NCBI GenBank assembly: GCA_029266795.1 | Contig: JAQSWE010000001.1 | Location: 1 to 30,240, forward strand | Reading direction: 5' to 3' | Source: Alphaproteobacteria bacterium | GTDB taxonomy: Bacteria > Pseudomonadota > Alphaproteobacteria > Micavibrionales > UBA2020 | Length of the DNA: 30,240 nt | Shown: piece by piece, positions 1 through 9,294 of the stretch | How the letters are laid out: each line of letters starts with the position of its first letter | Numbering within the stretch: the stretch's first letter is position 1 | Made by a program: the position numbers and the translations under genes | The notes under the pieces: generated by a model | Database searches by the model: none | What the model was told of the DNA's origin: nothing | Seen by the model: only the letters and a program-made list of their open reading frames with translations

Positions 1-213
1 CTCTTCAAGCTTGCGCCCGATCATTTCCTGCGCGGGATGGCCGAACATCCGCTCCGCCGCGGCATTGAAAACGGTAATCGTGCCGTGAGAGTCGATGGAG
101 ATAATACCGTCCATCGCGGAGGCGATGATGCCGGCTTGACGTGCTTCGCTTTCCCGCAGCGCATTGAGGGCGGCCAGCAACTCCTCATTAGCTTTTTTCA
201 GTTTTTCTTCCAT
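1..213 (-). CDS. PAS-domain sensor protein, N-terminal fragment
   Basis: The first 71 residues of a protein that runs off the left edge of the window. Residues 1-30 are charged and helical (start MEEKLKKANEELL), fitting a short coiled coil. They lead into a PAS-type segment (ASAMDGIISIDSHG, then FNAAAERMFG and a GRKLEE-like turn) typical of the PAS fold before a histidine kinase or cyclic-di-GMP output domain. The ATG at 213 overlaps the TGA of the upstream response regulator as ATGA, so the two are probably translated together as a sensor/regulator pair. The output domain is outside the window, so histidine kinase is an inference from the partner gene. A PAS-GGDEF protein is the main alternative. 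Confidence 0.8.
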   Translation of the reverse strand, partial: MEEKLKKANEELLAALNALRESEARQAGIIASAMDGIISIDSHGTITVFNAAAERMFGHPAQEMIGRKLEE

Positions 214-935
214 CAAAACGCCGCTTTTTTACTGTCCAGCACCAGCATATATCCTGCGCTGCGCACCGTTTTGATGATTTCCGGCATCTTGGCGTTGTCG
301 CCGATTTTTTTCCGAAGGCGCGCGACCTGGATGTCGATCGAACGATCGGTGATGTCGAGGCTGTCGTCCCGGATCGCATCGAGTATCTGCTCGCGGGTCA
401 GGACGCGGTTTGGCGCGCGGGCGAGCATGTCGAGCAGCTTGAACTCGCCGACGGTAAGATTGCCGGATGTACCGGCTTCGTCGAAGATCTGGAAGCGCGC
501 CCTGTTGAGGATCCATTTGCCGATCCGGACTTTTTCACCCGCGTCCTGCGGTGGCGCGGCATCCTTCATGCTGGCGTAGCGCCGCAAATGCGCGCGGACG
601 CGCGCCTTCATCTCGGCCTCGTCAAAGGGCTTCGTCATGTAGTCGTCGGCGCCCATTTCAAGCCCGACGATCTTGTCTGCCAGTTCGTTCTTTCCGCTGA
701 TGGCGATGATAGGGACGTTCGTCAGCTGGCGGATTTTTTCGATCAGCACCAGTCCGTTGCCGTCGGGCAGCAATATGTCGAGGAGGATAAGATCCACTGA
801 AATTTTTTTCAGTTTTTCAAGGCATTCGCGTGAGTCGTGGGCGGTGATAACCGCATATCCTTCGGACTCAAGGCTGAGTGCGATCAGGCTCTTCAACTCC
901 TCGTTGTCGTCGACGATATAAATTGTCTCTTGCAA
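213..935 (-). CDS. OmpR/PhoB-family response regulator
   Basis: A two-domain response regulator of about 240 residues, the usual family length. The N-terminal receiver has the acidic pair D9-D10, the likely phosphoacceptor D53 (LILLDILLPDGNG), the conserved Ser at 80 (IIAISG) and K102 (MTKPF). Residues about 140-235 form a winged-helix DNA-binding domain ending with the usual ARLRKKIGD and VRSAGYML motifs. It probably controls transcription in response to the PAS sensor encoded immediately downstream, whose ATG overlaps this stop. The start is uncertain. The frame opens with TTG at 935, no convincing Shine-Dalgarno is visible, and there is no in-frame ATG nearby. CTG at 941 is another option. 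Confidence 0.9.
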   Translation of the reverse strand: MQETIYIVDDNEELKSLIALSLESEGYAVITAHDSRECLEKLKKISVDLILLDILLPDGNGLVLIEKIRQLTNVPIIAISGKNELADKIVGLEMGADDYMTKPFDEAEMKARVRAHLRRYASMKDAAPPQDAGEKVRIGKWILNRARFQIFDEAGTSGNLTVGEFKLLDMLARAPNRVLTREQILDAIRDDSLDITDRSIDIQVARLRKKIGDNAKMPEIIKTVRSAGYMLVLDSKKAAF

Positions 936-961
936 AATCAGGCCATGAGTGAGAATTCAGA

Positions 962-979
962 AAACGGTAATTTCCGTTT
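962..979. terminator. Small inverted repeat between XRE gene and response regulator
   Basis: AAACGG at 962-967 and CCGTTT at 974-979 form a 6-bp stem around a 6-nt loop. It lies just past the stop of the XRE gene (1032) and before the start of the response regulator (935). Read on the minus strand it is followed by TTTTC, so it could be a weak intrinsic terminator. It could equally be an operator for the downstream regulator, since it sits where that gene's promoter should lie. Confidence 0.35.
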
Positions 980-1031
980 ATCCCACTCATTTCAAAGTAA
1001 TACAATTATAGTTGTTAGCTGGCGTGCATAG

Positions 1032-1661
1032 TTATGGATAAGTTACGCCCGCGATCTTGTAAACGGCCTTGATGTCGCTCACTTTAACGCTGAGAGGCTT
1101 GCCTGAGGAAATATACTTAAAATTGTAAAAGAGACCCTTTGCACTGATGAAAACAAGGATTGCGGCGCCATTTTCGTGAATGCAGACGCAAGGTTTTCGG
1201 GGAGCCGGCAGTTTCGTGCGGTCGAGATAGATAATGGTGCCATGGGGATAGGAGAGAGCATAATCGTCGCCCTGCATAAACAAGGCAATGGCATCCGCAG
1301 TCTCTTCGAGATTGGGCAGGGGGCGGATGCGATCGATAATCTCCCTCGCCAAAAAAGAATAAGCCCGCCGACGCTTGTTCAAACTGTCGCCGAAAGTGAA
1401 AACGGGAATTTTACGTTCCGGTGCAGTGATAACGGGGGGAGCCGACGCTGCAGAAACTTCAGGCTGTTCACCCGTCAACAGCCATTCGGGAGACACCTTC
1501 AGCGCTTTCGCCAATTCGTAAAGGTAACGGGGACGCCTTGTCTCGCCGCGCTCGAACTTCTCGTATGCCTGCTGGGTAACGCGGCATGCCTTCGCGACCT
1601 GACGTTGTGTCAGTTTCAGTTCCGCGCGGCGTTGATGCGCCCTACGATGTGCAGACTGCAT
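1032..1661 (-). CDS. XRE-family transcriptional repressor with degenerate S24-like C-terminal domain
   Basis: A 209-residue protein. Residues about 10-65 are a helix-turn-helix of the Cro/CI type (LKLTQRQVAKACRVTQQAYEKF, then LYELAKALKVSPEWLL). Residues about 125-209 resemble the S24/LexA-like C-terminal fold (GDDYALSYPHG at 131-141, then an IIYLD strand). The Ser-Met of the usual GDSM motif is replaced by Asp-Tyr, and I see no catalytic lysine in the later strand. It is therefore probably a CI-like repressor that dimerises but cannot cleave itself. I chose ATG at 1661 over TTG at 1673 because GGAG lies 6 nt upstream of the ATG. A dyad upstream (1719-1745) is a candidate autoregulatory site. 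It is not obviously prophage-linked, as no phage genes are near. Confidence 0.85.
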   Translation of the reverse strand: MQSAHRRAHQRRAELKLTQRQVAKACRVTQQAYEKFERGETRRPRYLYELAKALKVSPEWLLTGEQPEVSAASAPPVITAPERKIPVFTFGDSLNKRRRAYSFLAREIIDRIRPLPNLEETADAIALFMQGDDYALSYPHGTIIYLDRTKLPAPRKPCVCIHENGAAILVFISAKGLFYNFKYISSGKPLSVKVSDIKAVYKIAGVTYP

Positions 1662-1718
1662 ACATATCTCCAAGCAAAAGTATATTTGCCAGCGTCAATC
1701 ACTTAAAGCCTTAAAAAG

Positions 1719-1745
1719 ATTGTCAAAAACGTTACCCATGACAAT
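1719..1745. promoter_or_regulatory. Dyad ATTGTCA-N13-TGACAAT upstream of XRE gene
   Basis: Two perfect 7-bp inverted half-sites (1719-1725 and 1739-1745) have centres 20 bp apart, close to two helical turns. They lie 58-84 bp upstream of the XRE-family start codon and just past the stop of the preceding gene (1763). One half-site contains TTGACA on the minus strand, a good -35 match, though no matching -10 is evident at standard spacing. Placement and symmetry suggest an operator for the adjacent repressor. A transcript hairpin is the alternative. Confidence 0.4.
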
Positions 1746-1762
1746 TTTGGTTGTTATGCGAT

Positions 1763-3043
1763 TCATGCCTGCCGTGCCCCTTTCACGAGGTCGCTGTGGC
1801 GGTAACGCAGAATGCCTTCAGGTTTCACAACGGGACCGCAGATGACAGGTCCGGAAATGTAATCAAAACCCATGCATACGGCGGATGCGGCAAGGCTGAT
1901 CGACGGGACATCGAGCAGGAATTTTCGCGACGGCCGTGCGGCGTCGGCTTGCAGGCTGAACATCCGAAGTCTTTTTATAACCGCCTCTTCGGATACGCCC
2001 TCCATCAGGGTGGACAGGCCGGAGCCGTCAAACCCTGCATTGCGCAGGCCGGAAAGGTCGGTCGTCTCGGCAATGGCCGTTTCGGCAAAGATGGCCCGCC
2101 CGTATTTTTTCAACACGAAGGGATAATGAACACCTCCGGACTTCAGGATGCCAGGCGGCAGGCCCTCGATCTTGAATATGAGAAAATTTCTCTGGGTGAC
2201 GGGTATGCTTTTGCACAGCAACTCGTATTTCGCGAGGTAGCCTGCATCGGACAGTGTCGCATGTCTCACCGGGCACATGATCAGCGCCGGGCGGTTTTCG
2301 GTTTCAAACCGCTGCAACTCGACAACAGCGCGGGACAGCAGCAGCAGATCCGCCTGCGGCCCCGGTTCAATGCCGCCCACAGCACATAAATATGTCGTTA
2401 TCGCGTTGACCTTTACTTCCCACAACGGAACGAAGGTGAAGACGGGATGGCAGGGAAGCGGGTTTTTCCGCTGCTCTCCCGCTTCGCCAACGGCGTCATC
2501 CGGGTGAGAAGCGGCAAGATTCTCGAGAATTTCCCCGAGAGGTTTCCCGGAGAGAAATCCCGCCTTTGTTTGCACGATATGCTTCTTGATCGCGATGCCG
2601 CGCAGATCCTCATTGCCGGAAGAAAAAAGACGGTCACGAATTTCGTTGGAAATCGTGCTTGCGATAGACTCGCCTTCCTCACGCGACGCGCGCGCAAAAA
2701 TAACGAGATAGGTATCCTCTTTGTGCCGCAGGTGAATGTCCCCCTTGGACAAGTGGCGCGCGATAACCTCCTCGGTGATCGCATAAACCTGCGCCTGCAT
2801 CGCGGGCCATTTTGCCCCGAGACGCCGCCTGACCTTTTCGAGCCCGATAAGCTGCAGCTTGCCCGACGTCACCAGCGAGCGTTTCCTGAATAATTCTGAG
2901 CATAAGGATTCCAATTCCTTCTGCTGCAGCGTGGCAGGGGGAAGGTTTGCCTCTTTCTCCGCCACCGGAACAGAAGGATTATCCCCCAGTCCAAACCTGT
3001 TGAGAAAAGCAGAGATAAAGGGCAGCGGACTGGAAACGGGCAT
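1763..3043 (-). CDS. Degenerate GGDEF-EAL-like signalling protein (tentative)
   Basis: A 426-residue protein that I do not recognise with certainty. Residues about 40-180 have the layout of a GGDEF domain, with a strand-turn-strand RHKEDTYLVIFAR at 106-118 where a diguanylate cyclase would have GG(D/E)EF. Residues about 200-405 resemble an EAL domain in outline: an opening FTFVPLWEV strand and a closing SAVCMGFDYISGPV, like the end of EAL domains. The EAL signature and metal-binding acidic residues are not recognisable. If this reading is right, both halves are catalytically dead, and the protein would act as a nucleotide-binding or protein-binding effector. It starts 1 nt after the stop of the response regulator (TGATATG), so it is very probably cotranslated with it and is a plausible output partner. 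Confidence 0.6.
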   Translation of the reverse strand: MPVSSPLPFISAFLNRFGLGDNPSVPVAEKEANLPPATLQQKELESLCSELFRKRSLVTSGKLQLIGLEKVRRRLGAKWPAMQAQVYAITEEVIARHLSKGDIHLRHKEDTYLVIFARASREEGESIASTISNEIRDRLFSSGNEDLRGIAIKKHIVQTKAGFLSGKPLGEILENLAASHPDDAVGEAGEQRKNPLPCHPVFTFVPLWEVKVNAITTYLCAVGGIEPGPQADLLLLSRAVVELQRFETENRPALIMCPVRHATLSDAGYLAKYELLCKSIPVTQRNFLIFKIEGLPPGILKSGGVHYPFVLKKYGRAIFAETAIAETTDLSGLRNAGFDGSGLSTLMEGVSEEAVIKRLRMFSLQADAARPSRKFLLDVPSISLAASAVCMGFDYISGPVICGPVVKPEGILRYRHSDLVKGARQA

Positions 3044-3044
3044 A

Positions 3045-3452
3045 TCAAGCGCCTTCTTTCTGAATGTCTTGCATGAGCTCGAGTATCTGGCGGGGGGTAA
3101 AGGGTTTGACGAGGGTGCGGCTTGCGCCGAACGTGGCGGCGAGGTCGAGGAAGCCCATATCTTTTTGCGGACCGCCGCTCGACATCGCGATGATGGGGGT
3201 GCCGGGGCTGATGGTCCGCATTTCCGTGATCGTCGACAGTCCTTCCTTGTCCGGCATCAACAAATCTGTCACGACCAGGTCCGGATGGATCTGGCGAAAC
3301 AGTTTCAACCCTTCGAAGCCGTTGCAGGCGCCATGTGTCTCATAATTCAGGTTGCCAAGAATGCGGCAAAGGGAGGTGCGCGTCAGCGTATCGTCTTCGA
3401 TGACAAGAATTTTTAACCGCTTTGCCGCGTTTTCTATAAGGGGTTCCGACAT
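3045..3452 (-). CDS. Single-domain response regulator (CheY-like)
   Basis: A stand-alone receiver of 135 residues with no output domain. It has the acidic pair D20-D21, the likely phosphoacceptor D63 (DLVVTDLLMP), a serine-rich IIAMSSGG and the conserved lysine in LVKPF. ATG at 3452 is preferred over TTG at 3473 because GAGGAG lies 7 nt upstream of the ATG. It sits 29 bp after the hybrid kinase stop and 1 nt before the GGDEF-EAL-like gene, inside one transcription unit. The natural inference is that the kinase HPt domain phosphorylates this protein, which then acts by protein contact. It is clearly paralogous to the divergent regulator at 6415-6945 (shared KILVIEDD, LMP-KEGL and KPF-P-IL-LM patterns). 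Confidence 0.9.
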   Translation of the reverse strand: MSEPLIENAAKRLKILVIEDDTLTRTSLCRILGNLNYETHGACNGFEGLKLFRQIHPDLVVTDLLMPDKEGLSTITEMRTISPGTPIIAMSSGGPQKDMGFLDLAATFGASRTLVKPFTPRQILELMQDIQKEGA

Positions 3453-3481
3453 TGTTATCTCCTCTGTGTTCAAATTAAGCG

Positions 3482-6181
<2,700 letters not shown>

Positions 6182-6414
6182 GCGCCCTGAACGCCTATGT
6201 GCACGATCCCAAGCTATCAAGGCTGCATGTCGGCTCTATGTCAGGTTGTTTCGGGACTGAAACAATATCTGTAAATCATTGCAAATAATCACGAAAAGCC
6301 GGATTTTTTATATTTCTGCAATGCGTATCGTGCCTGAAACAAACAGACATGCCCCTGACACACCCTCCAGCCAAAGTAGGACATCAACCCCGCGAATCAG
6401 AAAGAGGTCCCCAC
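6182..6414. promoter_or_regulatory. Divergent intergenic region with GAAACAA half-sites
   Basis: These 233 bp separate the divergent hybrid kinase and the orphan response regulator, so promoters in both directions are expected. TTGTTTC at 6246-6252 and GAAACAA at 6259-6265 form a perfect 7-bp inverted repeat around a 6-nt spacer. CTGAAACAA recurs as a direct copy at 6334-6342, 77 bp further on. These look like binding sites for a shared regulator. I found no convincing -35/-10 pair on either strand. AGAGG about 7 nt before 6415 is a good ribosome binding site. Confidence 0.45.
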
Positions 6415-6945
6415 ATGAACAAGCATGCATCACTTGCATCAATTCTCGTTGATAACGAGAGCGTCGGCCCGGCGGCTCTGAACTTACGGCTTGCCTTCAG
6501 GCGCGCCAGTTACACCGTCGAAAGAAACACGGCAATCAAGATACTCGTTATCGAGGATGACAAGCTTTCGCGGCTCATGCTTTGCAAAATTCTCCAAAGC
6601 AAGAAATACACGACGATAGAGGCGCCAAACGGCGCGGTAGGGTTCAAGATGTTTATGGAGCAAAAGCCGGATCTTATCCTGACGGACATCCTCATGCCCG
6701 AAAAAGAGGGGCTTGAGACCATACTCGAAATACGCGCCTGTGACGCCGATATCCCGATTATCGCCATGTCGGGCGGCGGTTACGAAGGCAACCTGAACTT
6801 TCTCAAAATGGCGGCCAAGCTGGGCGCAACCCGCACCCTCACCAAGCCCTTTAAACCATCTGACATTTTATTATTAATGTCGTCCCTTACGTTAAAGGGA
6901 ACGGGGTTTCGGGGCCAAGAAATAACGGCCCTATTGGATGCATGA
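6415..6945 (+). CDS. Single-domain response regulator with N-terminal extension
   Basis: A 176-residue protein with a receiver over about residues 41-160: acidic pair D48-D49, likely phosphoacceptor D91 (DLILTDILMP), IIAMSGGG and TLTKPF. The first 40 residues are an extension with no motif I recognise, and about 15 residues follow the receiver. The start at 6415 is favoured over ATG at 6349 by AGAGG 7 nt upstream. It is a close paralogue of the regulator at 3045-3452 and is divergent from the hybrid kinase. It may compete for the same HPt phosphoryl group, or act as a phosphate sink or a second output. No DNA-binding domain is visible. Confidence 0.9.
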   Translation: MNKHASLASILVDNESVGPAALNLRLAFRRASYTVERNTAIKILVIEDDKLSRLMLCKILQSKKYTTIEAPNGAVGFKMFMEQKPDLILTDILMPEKEGLETILEIRACDADIPIIAMSGGGYEGNLNFLKMAAKLGATRTLTKPFKPSDILLLMSSLTLKGTGFRGQEITALLDA

Positions 6946-6994
6946 AGACGTGAAGCGCGCGATTAAAATTGCGAGCCCCCTCATGCCCCTCCCG

Positions 6995-7672
6995 TCACTT
7001 GAAAATCTTGTTCACCGTGTGCACCACGCGGTCGAAATGCGTGTCGGCGATGTGATGCGCGCCGGCATTGACGAGGTGTTCGACGGGGTGCATGCCCCAG
7101 GCGACGCCGATGGTGTGCGCCTTTGACGCGCGGCCCATTTTCACGTCCATCGTCGTGTCGCCCACCATCACCGTTTCATCGGGGTGGAATTTAAGGTCGC
7201 GCATGACGGAAAGCAGCATATCGGGCTCGGGCTTTTCCTTTTCCTTGCGGCGGGTGATGTCATCCCATGTCCTGTAGGCGGTGAAATGCTTGTTCAGTTT
7301 GTGATGGTCGAGCAAATGAAGCAGCGGCGCCTCGCCTTTTGACGTGACAATGGCGAGCGTATGACCGAGGTCCTTCAGATGCGTCATGGCTTCGACGACA
7401 CCTTCGAACAGGAGCGGCGTTTTGTCGACATGCCCCAACATCGACCATTCATCCATGCGCACGAAAGTGTTGACGAGGTGGCGCGCCTGTTCTTCCTTGT
7501 CGACGCCCCATTTGAAATCGTGGTTATGGGGGTCGGAGTACCCTTGCCGGATCGCCTCGTAATGCGGCTCAGGCAAATTATTCTCGTAACTATATTCGCG
7601 GATCACGCGCTCGAACAGGCCATAGCTGTCGAGGAAAGTGCCGTCTACGTCAAACACAACAAGCTTGGTCAT
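6995..7672 (-). CDS. HAD-superfamily hydrolase, phosphoglycolate phosphatase-like
   Basis: A 225-residue cytosolic hydrolase of HAD subfamily IA. Motif I is FDVDGT with nucleophile D8 and acid/base D10, motif II is the T110-S111 pair in AIVTSKG, motif III lysine is in EKPEP near 147, and motif IV is VGDTTMD (GD at 171-172, D176). The helical cap between motifs I and II fits phosphoglycolate or sugar-phosphate phosphatases, but the substrate cannot be read from sequence. Its ATG overlaps the sulfotransferase stop (ATGA at 7669-7672), so it is translationally coupled as the last gene of the long gatCAB-led run. It converges on the response regulator that ends at 6945. Confidence 0.88.
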   Translation of the reverse strand: MTKLVVFDVDGTFLDSYGLFERVIREYSYENNLPEPHYEAIRQGYSDPHNHDFKWGVDKEEQARHLVNTFVRMDEWSMLGHVDKTPLLFEGVVEAMTHLKDLGHTLAIVTSKGEAPLLHLLDHHKLNKHFTAYRTWDDITRRKEKEKPEPDMLLSVMRDLKFHPDETVMVGDTTMDVKMGRASKAHTIGVAWGMHPVEHLVNAGAHHIADTHFDRVVHTVNKIFK

Positions 7673-8496
7673 GCCGCCATCTTCCTTTGCGCGCCGCGCA
7701 GGTCATAGCCGAAATCATGGCGCAGGTAGCGCGCGGTGGTCGCGTCGAAAAACGCACCGTTTTCGCCGTTGAAATAAGCGGCGACGTCCATGCGCGGCTC
7801 CTTGCGCACGACGATGGTGGTGACTTCGGGGTTGGGTTTTTCCGCCATCCTGTCGCGGCTGGCTTCCGCCAGTGCGCTGTCGATGACGGCATCGGTTACG
7901 TTTTGAATGCTGAAAAATTGGCAGACGCGGCGCAAACTGCCGCCCGCATCCGCCTTCATGTCCTCATATTTCAGCGGCATGACGGATTGCGGATATTTCT
8001 CCAGCATCCGGCCCCATTCGTTCATGAATCGCATGCGCGACCAGATATCGCTGTGGAATGTTTTCTGGCGCACATCGCCGCGAAGATAGGTCGCAAAATC
8101 GCAATTGCCGTAGTCGCCCTTGAACCGCTCGTAATGCGACACCAGCGATTCCTTCAGGTCGCGCACCAACACGAGGTATTTCGGGTAATGCAGGAAAGGC
8201 AGCATGAGCGTGAAACCGTGCGGATAGCCGTGGCTGTGCACGATCTGCGGAATGTTTTTATATTTCGGCGGCGATTTGGTATGGCCGATGATGCTGTCGT
8301 CCTGAATGTGCGCCAGCGGGGGCAGGTTATAGAGTTGCGCCAGCACGCTGGCCAGCTGGTTCTTGATCCAGTGGCTGCCCGATTGCTGCATCGACACGAT
8401 ATGGCCGTCGAAATTTCGGTGCATCAGCAGGCTGCCATTCGTCCAGCGCCGGTTGAGCGTGTAAAGCGCGAAGATGAGGTCTGTTTTCGTCATCAT
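7669..8496 (-). CDS. Sulfotransferase-family protein
   Basis: About 275 residues with the marks of a PAPS-dependent sulfotransferase. The 5'-phosphosulfate loop is SMQQSGSHWIKNQL at about 35-48 (family form resembles PKSGTTWL), and the 3'-phosphate motif is LVLVRDLKESLVSHY at about 108-122. No signal peptide or membrane segment is evident. The acceptor could be a sugar, lipid or small molecule. I place the start at the tandem ATGs at 8493-8496; the longer frame to 8658 lies inside the upstream TerD-like gene. It starts 10 nt after that gene's stop and its own stop overlaps the HAD gene start. A sulfotransferase next to TerD-like genes is unusual and suggests they serve one pathway, though that is inference. 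Confidence 0.82.
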   Translation of the reverse strand: MMTKTDLIFALYTLNRRWTNGSLLMHRNFDGHIVSMQQSGSHWIKNQLASVLAQLYNLPPLAHIQDDSIIGHTKSPPKYKNIPQIVHSHGYPHGFTLMLPFLHYPKYLVLVRDLKESLVSHYERFKGDYGNCDFATYLRGDVRQKTFHSDIWSRMRFMNEWGRMLEKYPQSVMPLKYEDMKADAGGSLRRVCQFFSIQNVTDAVIDSALAEASRDRMAEKPNPEVTTIVVRKEPRMDVAAYFNGENGAFFDATTARYLRHDFGYDLRGAQRKMAA

Positions 8497-8506
8497 TTTT
8501 TCATGC

Positions 8507-9292
8507 TCAGGCGCGGTGCGAAATCTGCTTGAGCGTCTTAATCCAGCCCGCGTTGAATTCCGCGAATTCGCTGACATCGCGGAACGACCAGTTATCGCCA
8601 TCACGGAAGACATGCGCGAAGACATAGCCATGCGCATGGGAATCGGCAGGCGGCGCAATCGTCTTCAGCAGCGCGTTCTTGTTAGTGCGGCTGCAGGCGA
8701 GGCGCACGGTCGCGTTCGGCGTTTCGCTTAAGGAATAGCGGCCATCGGTTTCGACGACGAAATAGAAATGCACATAGTCGTCCGGCAGCCCGCGGGTTTC
8801 GACAAAGGCCTGTTCGACATCGCTGGAACCCGCCGAGCCGTGGATCTGGTCGCCGCTGTGATAGACTTTTTTCGAGGTGTCAGCATAATTGCCTTCTTCC
8901 GGCCCGATCACGCATTTCAGGTTCATATGGCCGTCGAATACGTAGCAGGACAGGTCGAGGTCGTAGCGCCCCGCATCCTCCACATCCTTGCCGTCATCGA
9001 CGCCGCGGCGGTAAAGGTCGGGCGCCCCGAGGCGGATCAGCGACAGCACGAAAATGCGAAACAGGTGGAAAGGCAGCTTGAAGAAATAAAAGACGTCGTA
9101 ATGCCCGTTTTCATCCTTCAGCTGCGGCACATGCACGCGCAGCTTGCGGAACTGCGTCGGCCCCCAGCTGAGGCCCACGACGAAGCGACGTTCGCCCGCC
9201 GGGTCAATCTTCAGCGGCTGCGCCGGACCCTTGCCCGCAAAATGCGAATGCACGGTTTCAGCTTCGATCACTTTCGCCGCTTCGCCCGCCAT
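8507..9292 (-). CDS. TerD-like domain protein, paralogue A
   Basis: 261 residues. A TerD-type core is split: the first strand VVGLSWGP sits near 38-45, and the diagnostic YDLDLSCYVFDG follows only at 110-121, then VYHSGD at 143-148 and the strands VETRGLP and VHFYFVVE. In ordinary TerD proteins the GLGW and DLDAS segments are close together. Here about 65 residues intervene, including a hydrophobic stretch at about 66-90 (YFFKLPFHLFRIFVLSLIRL). TerD proteins are calcium-binding stress proteins of tellurite-resistance-type systems. The acidic loop is weaker here (SDVE where paralogue B has NDDE), so metal binding may be altered. It lies 2 nt after paralogue B and 10 nt before the sulfotransferase. 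Confidence 0.8.
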   Translation of the reverse strand: MAGEAAKVIEAETVHSHFAGKGPAQPLKIDPAGERRFVVGLSWGPTQFRKLRVHVPQLKDENGHYDVFYFFKLPFHLFRIFVLSLIRLGAPDLYRRGVDDGKDVEDAGRYDLDLSCYVFDGHMNLKCVIGPEEGNYADTSKKVYHSGDQIHGSAGSSDVEQAFVETRGLPDDYVHFYFVVETDGRYSLSETPNATVRLACSRTNKNALLKTIAPPADSHAHGYVFAHVFRDGDNWSFRDVSEFAEFNAGWIKTLKQISHRA

Positions 9293-9294
9293 GC

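Noticed and set aside
37..579. 180-codon frame on the plus strand
   Set aside because: It is antisense to the PAS sensor and response regulator, which both show clear domain motifs.
6886..6905. Short TCCCTT/AAGGGA hairpin near the end of the divergent response regulator
   Set aside because: It lies inside the coding sequence before the stop and is not followed by a T tract, so it is not a terminator.
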